In this document: piece after piece, positions 1 to 7,120 of the stretch
Numbering within the stretch: position 1 is the stretch's first letter
Layout of the letters: every line of letters begins with the position of its first letter
Origin: Candidatus Woesearchaeota archaeon
Lineage (GTDB): Archaea; Nanoarchaeota; Nanoarchaeia; Woesearchaeales; JAGVZT01
Direction of reading: 5' to 3'
Assembly (NCBI GenBank): GCA_017608295.1
Contig: JAFCGF010000061.1
Location: 1 to 18,055, forward strand
DNA length: 18,055 nt
Notes under the pieces: model-generated
What the model was told of the DNA's origin: nothing
The model's input: the letters and a program-made list of their open reading frames with translations, nothing else
Database searches by the model: none
Translations under genes and position numbers: made by a program

Positions 1-22
1 TCAAGAACTACTTTAGTCTTGA
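1..22. repeat. short inverted repeat at the left edge
   Basis: TCAAGAACT (1-9, one bulged A) pairs with AGTCTTGA (15-22) around a five-base loop. A T-rich stretch follows at 36-50, about 14 bases after the stem. It could be the end of a terminator for a plus-strand gene lying left of the window, but the T-run is not adjacent to the stem, so the role is unproven. Bases 23-245 hold no gene I can support. Confidence 0.3.
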
Positions 23-54
23 AGCCCGATGTGTGTTTTGTTCTTTTTTTCATA

Positions 55-92
55 ACAACAAGTTTAATGATTTTTCAAATTATACTTGTTGT
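55..92. repeat. inverted repeat, 9-bp perfect arms
   Basis: ACAACAAGT (55-63) is the exact reverse complement of ACTTGTTGT (84-92), with a 20-base AT-rich loop. Neither strand has a T-run directly after the stem, so a rho-independent terminator is not supported. It may be an operator or a chance palindrome in an AT-rich spacer. Confidence 0.35.
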
Positions 93-116
93 CTAAATTC
101 TGGGGCTAATTTCTAC

Positions 117-147
117 ACGTCCCACGTCTTACGTCTTACATCTCACG
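117..147. repeat. degenerate heptamer tandem repeat (ACGTCYY)
   Basis: Four consecutive 7-base units are visible: ACGTCCC, ACGTCTT, ACGTCTT, ACATCTC, followed by ACG. The same unit recurs at the far right of the window (17935-17955). Such short heptamer arrays are, from my general knowledge, frequent between genes in Bacteroidota genomes; their function is unknown to me. Confidence 0.75.
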
Positions 148-245
148 AATAAAAAGTGCGATTATGCCACACATTTTGAGAATTAATTGTACTTTTAATA
201 GTCTAAAAAATAAGTTGAACGACATTAACCTAAAGATGATAGAAT

Positions 246-959
246 ATGAAAAAAATACATGTCATAATTATAGTCACAGCATTGATAGGTATAGGAATAG
301 GAGGATCTTTTATGATGCTGCAATCAGCGGGGGATGAACATGAACCTGATAAACCCAACAATGAGATGATCAAACTACCCGAGCCAAAATATGTTAGCAA
401 CACTTCCGTCGAAAAGGCGTTGCTTGAAAGAAGATCGGTCAGAGTGTATAAAGATGAGCCACTGACGCTTATTGAAGTCTCACAACTCCTCTGGGCTGCG
501 CAAGGAATTACCGACCCGGGAAGAAGGCTTAGAACTGCACCTTCCGCAGGCGCACTCTACCCGCTTGATGTTTATATAGTAATTGGCAACGTAGAGGGAG
601 TTGCAAAAGGCGTTTATAAATATATGCCACATCAACATGAACTTGTGAAGGTTAGGAATGGAAATGTGAGAAATGAGCTGACTATCGCTGCTCTTGGACA
701 AACGTGTGTTGGAGAGAGCGCCATCGTGATTGTATTCTCCGCAGTTTATGAACGAACAACTCGAAAATATGGCGATAGGGGCATTAGATATGTGCACATG
801 GAAGCTGGGCATGCCGCTCAAAATGTTTATTTACAGGCAGTTTCCTTGAATCTGGGTATGGTAGTTGTTGGAGCTTTTAAGGATGAGGAAGTAAGAAAAA
901 TTCTAAACATGTCAGATGAAGAACAGCCTTTATATATCCTTCCTGTTGGAAAGATATAA
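246..959 (+). CDS. SagB/ThcOx-type nitroreductase with N-terminal membrane anchor
   Basis: A 237-residue protein of the FMN-dependent nitroreductase superfamily, SagB/ThcOx branch. Residues 4-26 are hydrophobic after MKK, a signal anchor or uncleaved signal, so the enzyme domain (about 50-237) probably lies outside the cytoplasm or on the membrane face. Visible family motifs are ERRSVRVY (61-68, phosphate end of FMN), APSAGALYP (98-106), HMEAGHAAQNVYL (184-196) and the final PLYILPVGK. In azole-forming RiPP systems relatives oxidise azolines, but no cyclodehydratase or precursor peptide is seen here, so the substrate is unknown. It stands alone: the left flank is spacer and the right neighbour is a Fic remnant. 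The start is the first ATG before the hydrophobic segment; no clear ribosome binding site is visible. Family assignment is secure, function is not. Confidence 0.85.
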   Translation: MKKIHVIIIVTALIGIGIGGSFMMLQSAGDEHEPDKPNNEMIKLPEPKYVSNTSVEKALLERRSVRVYKDEPLTLIEVSQLLWAAQGITDPGRRLRTAPSAGALYPLDVYIVIGNVEGVAKGVYKYMPHQHELVKVRNGNVRNELTIAALGQTCVGESAIVIVFSAVYERTTRKYGDRGIRYVHMEAGHAAQNVYLQAVSLNLGMVVVGAFKDEEVRKILNMSDEEQPLYILPVGKI

Positions 960-1032
960 ATTAGAATAGAGGGTTGTGCAGTAAGATTTGTTACAGGACA
1001 TTTATCAGAACTATTATCGTATTGGATTGAAC

Positions 1033-1089
1033 CATATCGTATCAGGTATATCGAATATTTATCGAACAAATACGAATCATATCGTATCA
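1033..1089. repeat. paired CATATCGTATCA direct repeats upstream of the Fic remnant
   Basis: CATATCGTATCA occurs at 1033-1044 and again at 1078-1089. Between and around them are related pieces, including TATCGAAT and an inverted pair ATACGA (1070-1075) / TCGTAT (1082-1087). The second copy ends 28 bases before the ATG of the fic remnant, a position where a repressor could bind. Function is inference only. Confidence 0.4.
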
Positions 1090-1117
1090 TTTTTACAAAA
1101 TTTGATATATTTACAGC

Positions 1118-1418
1118 ATGAAAAACAGAGTACACACATTTCAAATAAGCATTGATTGGGAATTAATAAAGTTGATTAGTCAAATTGATAGATTTGATGC
1201 TTCATGGACTTCTGTAGAGAATTGAGACTCAACTGTCACCAAGAGAAAAATCAATAATGACTTTTATTAGCAACAACGCAGGTTGCAAATCAGGAGAAAT
1301 TGCTAAGAAATTAGGTATCCCTAGCCCGACAGTAAAGAGAATATTACCTGATTTAATTGATAAGAATTTAATAGAAAAATATGGAATAGGACCAGGAACA
1401 AATTACTCAATAAAATAA
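1118..1418 (+). pseudogene. Fic-family gene remnant, internally deleted
   Basis: Two pieces of one Fic protein lie back to back. From ATG 1118 to TGA 1223-1225 there are 35 codons containing IDWELIKLISQIDRFDASW, the typical opening of the Bacteroidota Fic/DOC proteins. From 1227 to TAA 1416-1418, in another frame (in-frame ATG at 1257), the translation gives LSPREKSIMTFISNNAGCKS and then KLGIPSPTVKRIL and GPGTNYSIK, the typical C-terminal winged helix of the same proteins. The whole central Fic domain with its HPFxxGNGR loop, normally some 250 or more residues, is missing and the frame shifts at the junction near 1217-1230. The gene therefore cannot modify proteins by AMP transfer. A short stand-alone DNA-binding peptide of 53 residues from 1257 remains possible. 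Recognition is from memory of the family, with both ends matching well. Confidence 0.75.
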
Positions 1419-1442
1419 AAACGCTCTGTAACAATTAAGCAT

Positions 1443-3584
1443 TCATGCAGTTTCTGTGGTTGGTGCGATTATTACTTTATGATCTTTCCGGTAAGTATTG
1501 AGAAATTCAAGCAATTCATTCCCAAACTTGTCGAGTTTCTTTTTCCCAAATCCGTGTACCAATTTCAATTCCTCAAGCTTGGATGGAACCTGGTTGCTCA
1601 ATGCACGCATGGTTTTTAAAGGCAGGATCATATAATGCGGCAAATTCAGTTCGGAAGCCTTTGCATTTCGCCACTCCTTTAGTAAATTATACAGTTCAGC
1701 ATTGCTGATTTCTCTGCTGACAGGCAGTTTGCCTTCTCTTCCACTACGCTTTTTTGAAGGGGTTTCCAGTGAAGCTTTTGACCTTTCTTTCAGGTAATCT
1801 TCTACAATAAAACCTTCACGGCAAGCGTGCAGGCATTCCAATTTGTATGTTGCTTCCTCATGCAATCTTTCTTCTGCTTTAGCGACTATCTTTCTGACCT
1901 CCTTGTTGTCTGTTTCAATCGAAAAGTCATCAATCTTTTTCAAAATGAGGTTTTGAATCTGATCGTAGAAATAAGTGGCCGCTTTTTTGATGCGCTTTTG
2001 CAAATCGGGATTTTGTTCGGCATTGTTATTCTCATCGAGATATTGCTTGATTTGATTCCTGAATTTTTCTGACACATCAACAATATCATTCCTTACCGGT
2101 TCTTTCATGGCTTTAGCAGCTAATGCAGCATCCGCTTGAAGGCTTTTTTGATTTTCGTTAAGGATATTGGAGAAACGGTTCATCGCATATTGTAGTTGCT
2201 TAAAATTGAATAGATCAGTCAGGAGCTGATCCTGAAATTCTGCTTTTGATGATTCTAATTCCTGCTGATCAGCCTGGGTTTCGCTTACAATTTTATTAAA
2301 TCCTTCGATGCTTTCATCGAACTTTAAACTACCCGGTGAGAATGGTGTGCTGAGCACCAGGCCTTCGAGTGAACGACAGCGGCTTAATGCAACATAAACC
2401 TGTCCGTGGGCAAAAGCCGATTCGGAATCAATAATGACTTTATCAAAGGTCAAACCCTGACTTTTATGGATAGTAATAGCCCAGGCCAGTTTTAATGGAA
2501 TCTGAAAAAAGGTGCCTTCTATCGTCTCTTTGATCTCTTTGCTTTGCTCTTCAATGACATATTTTATGTTTTGCCACTCAATCGGTGTAACGAAAATTGG
2601 TTGTTCATCATCAGGACAATCAACAACTACTCCCTCCTCCTTTAGTTCGGTAATTGTTCCTATTTTCCCATTATAAAATCTTTTTGCAGCATCAGGGTCG
2701 TTTTTTACAAACATCACCTGAGCGCCAATTTTTAGCTCAAGGTCAACTTCTGTCGGGTAGTTATATTCCGGGAAATTACCGCCTATTTCAGCTTTAAAGC
2801 AAGCTTTTTTACCTTTAAGCTGATCCAATTTTGTTTCATTGATATTCTTCGCTCTGGCATTATGCGTGGTGAGGTTGATGTAATTTTCATCACCCCCCTT
2901 GAAGCCGGGTTTGTATCTTTCTTTTAGCCCGTCTATTACCTCCCGGTCGGTTTGTTTGTCTCTTATCTTATTCAGTATCTCGAGGAATCGCTGGTCTCGT
3001 TGACGATAAACATGATGTAATGTGATGGTAATATAATTTGTTTTTTGCAAGGCTAAACTGCTGAAGAAGAAGGCAGTCTTGTAATGCCCTTTTAACATAT
3101 TCCACTCTTCATTTTTTACCACCGGTGGCAATTGTTGCATGTCGCCAATCATCAACATTTGAACTCCGCCAAAAGGTTGACTGTTTTGTCTGAATCTTCT
3201 TAATACTTCATCAATGCTATCCAGTAAATCCGCCCTTACCATGCTGATTTCATCAATCACCAGCAAATCGAGACTTTTGATAATATTCCTTTTTTCCTGG
3301 CTGAACCTCACGATTTTCTGACGATCATTTGCTGAATATCCGGGCACATTGGGACCAAACGCAATCTGGAAAAAAGAATGGATGGTTACACCTCCGGCGT
3401 TGATGGCTGCCACTCCGGTAGGAGCTACAATGATCATGCGCTTGGGAGAAAGTTCTTTCAAGTTATGCAGAAAGGTGGTTTTGCCGGTACCGGCTTTCCC
3501 GGTTAGAAAAATATGCTTTCCCGTAAATTGAACAAAATCGTGGGCAAGTTGCAACTGTTGGTTATGAATGACTTCTTCTTCCAC
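1443..3584 (-). CDS. Pif1/RRM3-like superfamily 1 helicase with HRDC domain
   Basis: A 713-residue DNA helicase of the Pif1/RecD-like group, presumably acting in replication or repair. In order: Walker A GKAGTGKTT (29-37), Walker B VIDEISMV (109-116), motif III MLMIGDMQQLPP (143-154), and the C-terminal UvrD_C_2-type region with AWAITIHKSQGLTFDKVI (368-384) and VYVALSRCRSLEGLVL (396-411). A charged helical linker follows (about 420-610), then an HRDC domain (about 626-698, with HGFGKKKLDKFG) that usually adds DNA-structure binding. The length suits the Bacteroidota proteins that combine these domains. Translation starts at GTG (complement of 3582-3584), directly followed by an acidic MEEEV; no ATG lies upstream in frame before the spacer. 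It is alone on its strand, opposed by the fic remnant and diverging from the gasdermin-like gene. It looks like an ordinary chromosomal gene; a link to the neighbouring gasdermin is not shown by the sequence. Confidence 0.9.
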   Translation of the reverse strand: MEEEVIHNQQLQLAHDFVQFTGKHIFLTGKAGTGKTTFLHNLKELSPKRMIIVAPTGVAAINAGGVTIHSFFQIAFGPNVPGYSANDRQKIVRFSQEKRNIIKSLDLLVIDEISMVRADLLDSIDEVLRRFRQNSQPFGGVQMLMIGDMQQLPPVVKNEEWNMLKGHYKTAFFFSSLALQKTNYITITLHHVYRQRDQRFLEILNKIRDKQTDREVIDGLKERYKPGFKGGDENYINLTTHNARAKNINETKLDQLKGKKACFKAEIGGNFPEYNYPTEVDLELKIGAQVMFVKNDPDAAKRFYNGKIGTITELKEEGVVVDCPDDEQPIFVTPIEWQNIKYVIEEQSKEIKETIEGTFFQIPLKLAWAITIHKSQGLTFDKVIIDSESAFAHGQVYVALSRCRSLEGLVLSTPFSPGSLKFDESIEGFNKIVSETQADQQELESSKAEFQDQLLTDLFNFKQLQYAMNRFSNILNENQKSLQADAALAAKAMKEPVRNDIVDVSEKFRNQIKQYLDENNNAEQNPDLQKRIKKAATYFYDQIQNLILKKIDDFSIETDNKEVRKIVAKAEERLHEEATYKLECLHACREGFIVEDYLKERSKASLETPSKKRSGREGKLPVSREISNAELYNLLKEWRNAKASELNLPHYMILPLKTMRALSNQVPSKLEELKLVHGFGKKKLDKFGNELLEFLNTYRKDHKVIIAPTTETA

Positions 3585-3606
3585 AATCTGATTTTGTTAA
3601 GGATGT

Positions 3607-3614
3607 CAAAAATA
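3607..3614 (-). promoter_or_regulatory. candidate -7 box for the helicase gene
   Basis: The minus strand reads TATTTTTG here, matching the Bacteroidota -7 consensus TAnnTTTG, 22 bases upstream of the GTG start of the helicase. No convincing TTTG -33 element is at the usual distance, so this is a modest call. Confidence 0.35.
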
Positions 3615-3681
3615 CGATAATCTACTGTTTTGTCTTCGTAAATTTATAGTTTGAATATTATGAAGAGGTATACGGATTTGT

Positions 3682-3715
3682 TGTACTTTTAGCTGCCTTT
3701 AGGTTTGGTTCAACA
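3682..3715 (+). repeat. 34-bp direct repeat, left copy, before the gasdermin-like gene
   Basis: This copy begins TGTACTTTTAGCT and ends GTTTGGTTCAACA. The right copy is at 4602-4635; I count 29 identical positions of 34 with no gaps. The two copies are in the same orientation and 920 bases apart, bracketing exactly one gene. The first half (TACTTTTA) resembles a relaxed TAnnTTTG promoter box, so the repeat may bring a promoter. Alternatively it marks the ends of a small inserted cassette. Confidence 0.65.
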
Positions 3716-3780
3716 CGCAATCTTAAAAATCGACGGTAAAACAACGGGCTGACCACCCAAAGTGACAGAAAAGAGAAATC

Positions 3781-3853
3781 TGAAAGTGGAGGCCAGAACC
3801 CACTCAAAAAAACGGGGAGAACCCGAAAAGCCTTATGAATAGGAATTATAAAC
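3781..3853 (+). repeat. leader sequence shared with the yccF upstream region
   Basis: The stretch TGAAAGTG (3781-3788), AAAAAACGGGG (3807-3817), CCCGAAAA (3822-3829), TATGA and AGGAA recurs in the same order and orientation at 9496-9563, in front of the yccF-like gene. The CGGG and CCCG blocks can pair as a tiny hairpin with a loop of about four bases. The copy ends just upstream of the ATG at 3864. It is either a dispersed repeat or a common 5' leader. Confidence 0.5.
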
Positions 3854-3863
3854 CAGTAGAATT

Positions 3864-4565
3864 ATGAAACTCACAAAATATCTAAGAGACCAGGGCTATG
3901 ACCTTATTGAAGGACCAGTTAGAAATCATAAACCTCTGCAACTTTGGTTAAAACAGATTTTTAATAAAGCCGAACTTTATTATGCTGAAATCAGCCATGC
4001 GTTTATTAGTGATGTCAGATTAAATGAGATTGAAAATCAAGCGTTAAGCGTAAATTCAAGTATAAAAGATGATTATGAATTTAACATTGGTATTACAATT
4101 CTTGAAAATCTTTTAAAATCGTTAGGGCTTGGAACATTTGAACTTTCAGCCAAAATAAAATCAGGGAAAAAAGTAACGATAAGCTATGACAATTCCATCA
4201 CCAAAGAAATTCCTGTAGGTGAAATCGAAAATTATTTGTCTAACGCAGATTTCAGGTACCCTAATCCCGCATTGCTAAAGAATGCAAATCGTAATAACAT
4301 CCTTGTAGTGACAGGGATAGTATTTGCAAAGAACCTTGTTGTTGAAATTGAGACCGACTTCTCGTTGGATGCCGGATTAGTTGCAAGCCTTAATGAACTT
4401 GCTGACGGAAAACTTGATTTTGCCATGAACAGTCAGAGAAAGTTAAAGATGGTTTCAAGTGGGAATAGTTATTTCCCAATAGCAGTCAAAGCCAGTCGTA
4501 TTGATTTTGACAGAGACGAGTTTAACAAAATAAAGTTAATTACAGACAATCGAAATTTTTATTAG
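3864..4565 (+). CDS. bacterial gasdermin-like protein (putative pore-forming effector)
   Basis: A 233-residue, cysteine-free protein with no signal peptide. I read it as a bacterial gasdermin: these sit autoinhibited in the cytoplasm, are cut near the C-terminus by a partner protease, and then oligomerise into very large membrane pores that kill an infected cell. The features I match from memory are the opening LRDQGYDLIEGP followed by KPLQLW (about 7-28), FNIGITILENLLKSLGLG (74-91) followed by KKVTISY, IENYLSNADF (about 120) with a nearby NPALL, the strand LVVTGIVFAKNLVVEIETD, and the closing FPIAVKASRIDFD. About 18 residues follow this last strand, which is the size of the short inhibitory tail in bacterial members. 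The N-terminal cysteine that is lipidated in some studied members is absent. No protease gene adjoins it: the neighbours are a helicase (divergent) and a DsrE protein. Its 4021-4080 stretch has only 15 G+C in 60. Alternative: an unknown beta-rich protein. Confidence 0.6.
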   Translation: MKLTKYLRDQGYDLIEGPVRNHKPLQLWLKQIFNKAELYYAEISHAFISDVRLNEIENQALSVNSSIKDDYEFNIGITILENLLKSLGLGTFELSAKIKSGKKVTISYDNSITKEIPVGEIENYLSNADFRYPNPALLKNANRNNILVVTGIVFAKNLVVEIETDFSLDAGLVASLNELADGKLDFAMNSQRKLKMVSSGNSYFPIAVKASRIDFDRDEFNKIKLITDNRNFY

Positions 4566-4578
4566 AGACTGTTTGGAT

Positions 4579-4611
4579 TTTGTTTTTAGAATTTATTATG
4601 ATGTATTTTTA
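4579..4611 (+). promoter_or_regulatory. candidate promoter for the dsrE-like gene
   Basis: TTTG (4579-4582) and TATTTTTA (4604-4611) are separated by 21 bases, close to the Bacteroidota arrangement of a TTTG -33 element and a TAnnTTTG -7 element, though the last base is A instead of G. The -7-like box is the beginning of the right 34-bp repeat. The gene starts about 50 bases downstream. Confidence 0.35.
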
Positions 4612-4635
4612 GCTACATCTATGTTTGGTTCAACA
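4602..4635 (+). repeat. 34-bp direct repeat, right copy, after the gasdermin-like gene
   Basis: This is the second copy of the repeat at 3682-3715. It begins TGTATTTTTAGCT and ends in the identical GTTTGGTTCAACA. It lies between the stop of the gasdermin-like gene and the GTG of the dsrE-like gene. Recombination between the copies would remove the gasdermin gene and leave one repeat in front of the dsrE-like gene. Confidence 0.65.
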
Positions 4636-4663
4636 GAATGTTTAACATATAAAAGGAAAGAAA

Positions 4664-5023
4664 GTGCAGAAAATTCTGATTATCATCAATGACGCTCCCT
4701 ATGGGACAGAAAAGGCTTACAATGCTTTGAGAATTGCAATGACACTGCAAAAAGAACATAACGAAAAAGTGGAAATAAAAATATTCCTGCTTGCTGACGC
4801 AGTTTTTTGCGGTTTATCGAAACAGAACACCCCAAATGGATATTACAACATTGAAAGAATGCTCAAATCTATAATCCGGAAAGGTGGAGAAGTAAAAAGT
4901 TGCGGTGGTTGTTCGGAAGCACGTGGAATTGACAAAATTCCTTTCATTGAAGGTGTAAAATTAAGCAATATGAAAGAATTTACCAAATGGACTGTTGAAT
5001 GCGACAAGGTTTTAACATTCTAG
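4664..5023 (+). CDS. DsrE/DsrF-family small protein
   Basis: A 119-residue soluble protein of the DsrE/YchN fold, which in studied members forms trimers or hexamers and in some cases carries sulfur as a cysteine persulfide. Visible are the opening beta strand KILIIINDAPYGTEKAYNAL (residues 3-22), AVFCGLSKQ (about 46-54), the cysteine cluster SCGGCSEARGI, and the closing KWTVECDKVLTF that ends most family members. Length is typical. The start is GTG (4664-4666) with AGGA 6-10 bases upstream, and the first residues align with the family start. Its last 25 bases overlap the next gene, which suggests translational coupling. A sulfur-transfer role is possible but there is no dsr, tus or sox partner nearby, so the function is open. 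Confidence 0.8.
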   Translation: MQKILIIINDAPYGTEKAYNALRIAMTLQKEHNEKVEIKIFLLADAVFCGLSKQNTPNGYYNIERMLKSIIRKGGEVKSCGGCSEARGIDKIPFIEGVKLSNMKEFTKWTVECDKVLTF

Positions 5024-6969
5024 ATTTTAAAAACATTTATTTCATTATATTCATTACAGCAATTACATTTGTTGTATTCTCACCTGTTATTAGTAATCAA
5101 TTCATTAATTTAGATGACAATAAATTTATTTATGAGAACGACTTAATCAAGTCTTTTAACTCCGAACAAATAGTAGAAATATTTAAAGCAAATATTTTCT
5201 CTCCATGGTATAAGCCCCTCGTCTATTTATCCTGGGCAATTGAATATCAGTTCTTCCAGCTAAACCCAACAGTTTTCCACCTCAACAATCTACTTCTGCA
5301 TATAATCAATTCAATATTTGTTTTTTATATTATTTTGATCATTCTGAAAAAGCTATTTGCAAAATCCAATAGGAATCAATGGATCGCTTTTTTTATTGCT
5401 ATGTTATTTGCGGTTCATCCCATGAAAGTTGAATCGGTTGCATGGGCGATGGAAAGAAAGGATGTCCTGTACAGTTTCTTTTTCCTGAGTAGCATACTTT
5501 GCTATCTTCGATATATTTCAACCAGAAAGATAAGCCTATTGATCATTGGAAGCTTGTTGTTTGGATTTGGATTATTGTCTAAATCAATGATTATTACACT
5601 TCCATTTGTCTTGTTTATTATTGATTATCTTTTTAGAAGAAAATTTAATTACAAACTGCTTGTTGAAAAGATCCCGTATTTCATAGTATTTTTCTGCGGA
5701 TTGATTCTGTACGGATTATTATCTGATGCTGATTCGTCATTCCAGGGTTTTACCGGCAAAGTAATCACGGATAATATAAGTGGCGATATAACTTCAGTAA
5801 GTAACGTCCCGGTATTTGACAGATTGGTTGTTTCATCATATCGTATCATCATCCTGATACAGCACTTCTTCTACCCCTCAAAATTATCAATTGTATATCC
5901 CTTATCCGTATATCCCAATTTTATTGAAGGCTCATCGGTAATAATGTATCTCTCCTTCATTCTGTTGATCTCAATTTTATTGGTCAGCATTTTTTCTCAT
6001 TCATTTTCACGAGTCATACCGGCATCTGCATTATTCTTTCTGGTTACAATAATTCCTATACTTGGAATGCCCGGAAGCCCGACTTCAAATGTTTCTGACA
6101 GATACTTGTATATACCATCACTGGCAATTCTCTTATTGATTGTGTTTCTGTTAAAGAAATTGATAATGCGGTATCCTAAATTAAATATTCCTTTCATCGC
6201 TCTGTCAGCAGGAGTATTAGTTATCCTGAGCATATCAACATATGCCAGGTGTACGGTTTTCAATAATAGTATCTCTCTATGGGATGATGTTATACGAAAC
6301 TATCCAACTTCTGCCATTGCTTACAATAACCGGGGTTGCACACAAAGTGATTCAGCTGATTATAATAATGCCATTGTTGATTTTACCAATTCAATCTCAA
6401 TTAATCCGATTGACCCGGGCGCTTATAACAACAGAGGCGTTGCCTATTTTATGATGAAAGAAAATGAACTGGCGCTTGCTGATTTTAATAAAGCGATTGA
6501 ACTCAATGCCAATTATATAAAATCTCATTTTAACAGAGGTTTAGCCTATGAAAAAGTTGAAGAGTATGACCTGGCTATATCAGACTTTGAAATGGTCAGT
6601 ACCCTGCAGCCAAATTCTTTTCAGGCATTCAAAAAGAAAGGAGATATTTATTTTTTTAAATTACAGAAATATACTTCTGCAATTGCTGAATATGACAAAG
6701 CGCTTCTAATTGATCCGACGCACTTTGAGATCACGAATAACAGAGGGGTTGCCAGGCACAAAATGGGTAATTTAACAGGGGCATTAATTGATTATGAAAA
6801 AGCGGCAATATTAGAGCCTGGTAATGCAACGGTCTGTTTTAATATAGGAAAGGTTAATATAGAATTAGGAAATAAAGATACAGGTTGTAAATATTTGTAT
6901 CAGTCATTAGAATTAGGATATAAGGATGCTGATGTGGAAATTGAACAACATTGTCAACAGAATATTTAA
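4999..6969 (+). CDS. TMTC-like polytopic membrane protein with C-terminal TPRs (GT-C fold)
   Basis: A 656-residue integral membrane protein. About ten hydrophobic segments fill residues 12-415, then about six tetratricopeptide repeats run from roughly 438 to 645 (for example AYNNRGVAYF and HFNRGLAYEKV). The first loop carries an acidic pair in NLDDNKF (39-40); FAVHPMKVESVAW (137-149) and SDRYLYIPS (366-374) resemble the signatures of TMTC/PMT-type GT-C glycosyltransferases, which take sugars from lipid-linked donors and attach them outside the membrane. Donor and acceptor are unknown. The ATG at 4999 lies inside the preceding dsrE-like gene in another frame, a 25-base overlap; no other Met is available before residue 118, and the first membrane segment needs this start. 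Composition is AT-rich (5341-5400 has 19 G+C of 60). Confidence is high for the architecture, moderate for glycosyltransfer. Confidence 0.8.
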   Translation: MRQGFNILDFKNIYFIIFITAITFVVFSPVISNQFINLDDNKFIYENDLIKSFNSEQIVEIFKANIFSPWYKPLVYLSWAIEYQFFQLNPTVFHLNNLLLHIINSIFVFYIILIILKKLFAKSNRNQWIAFFIAMLFAVHPMKVESVAWAMERKDVLYSFFFLSSILCYLRYISTRKISLLIIGSLLFGFGLLSKSMIITLPFVLFIIDYLFRRKFNYKLLVEKIPYFIVFFCGLILYGLLSDADSSFQGFTGKVITDNISGDITSVSNVPVFDRLVVSSYRIIILIQHFFYPSKLSIVYPLSVYPNFIEGSSVIMYLSFILLISILLVSIFSHSFSRVIPASALFFLVTIIPILGMPGSPTSNVSDRYLYIPSLAILLLIVFLLKKLIMRYPKLNIPFIALSAGVLVILSISTYARCTVFNNSISLWDDVIRNYPTSAIAYNNRGCTQSDSADYNNAIVDFTNSISINPIDPGAYNNRGVAYFMMKENELALADFNKAIELNANYIKSHFNRGLAYEKVEEYDLAISDFEMVSTLQPNSFQAFKKKGDIYFFKLQKYTSAIAEYDKALLIDPTHFEITNNRGVARHKMGNLTGALIDYEKAAILEPGNATVCFNIGKVNIELGNKDTGCKYLYQSLELGYKDADVEIEQHCQQNI

Positions 6970-7120
6970 CATTCCGGATTTAACAAACACTTTTGAATAG
7001 TTACCCCTAAGTATAAAGATTGTTTTTTGGAAAGGGAATAAATAAAAGCGGCATGCATCATAGCCAAACCGTTGTAAGCGATGAAACAAAAACGTAAACT
7101 ATAAATTAAAGGACAAAAAA

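Noticed and set aside
55..92. Rho-independent terminator at the left edge
   Set aside because: The stem is AT-rich with a 20-base loop and has no T-run directly after it on either strand.
1..96. Open plus-strand frame from the left edge ending in a hydrophobic stretch
   Set aside because: It is short, crosses two inverted repeats, and a second frame is equally open; it cannot be supported as the end of a gene.
3708..3860. Possible integron attC site beginning with GTTCAAC in the left 34-bp repeat
   Set aside because: GTTCAAC fits the RYYYAAC core, but no GTTRRRY partner occurs in the following 150 bases, and no integrase gene is seen.
5837..5849. Third copy of CATATCGTATCAT inside the TMTC-like gene
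   Set aside because: It is fully explained as coding sequence for SYRII and lies far from the other copies; most likely chance in AT-rich DNA.
7085..7105. Small reading frame ATG AAA CAA AAA CGT before sulfatase 1
   Set aside because: Seven codons in an AT-rich leader with no sign of an attenuator hairpin.
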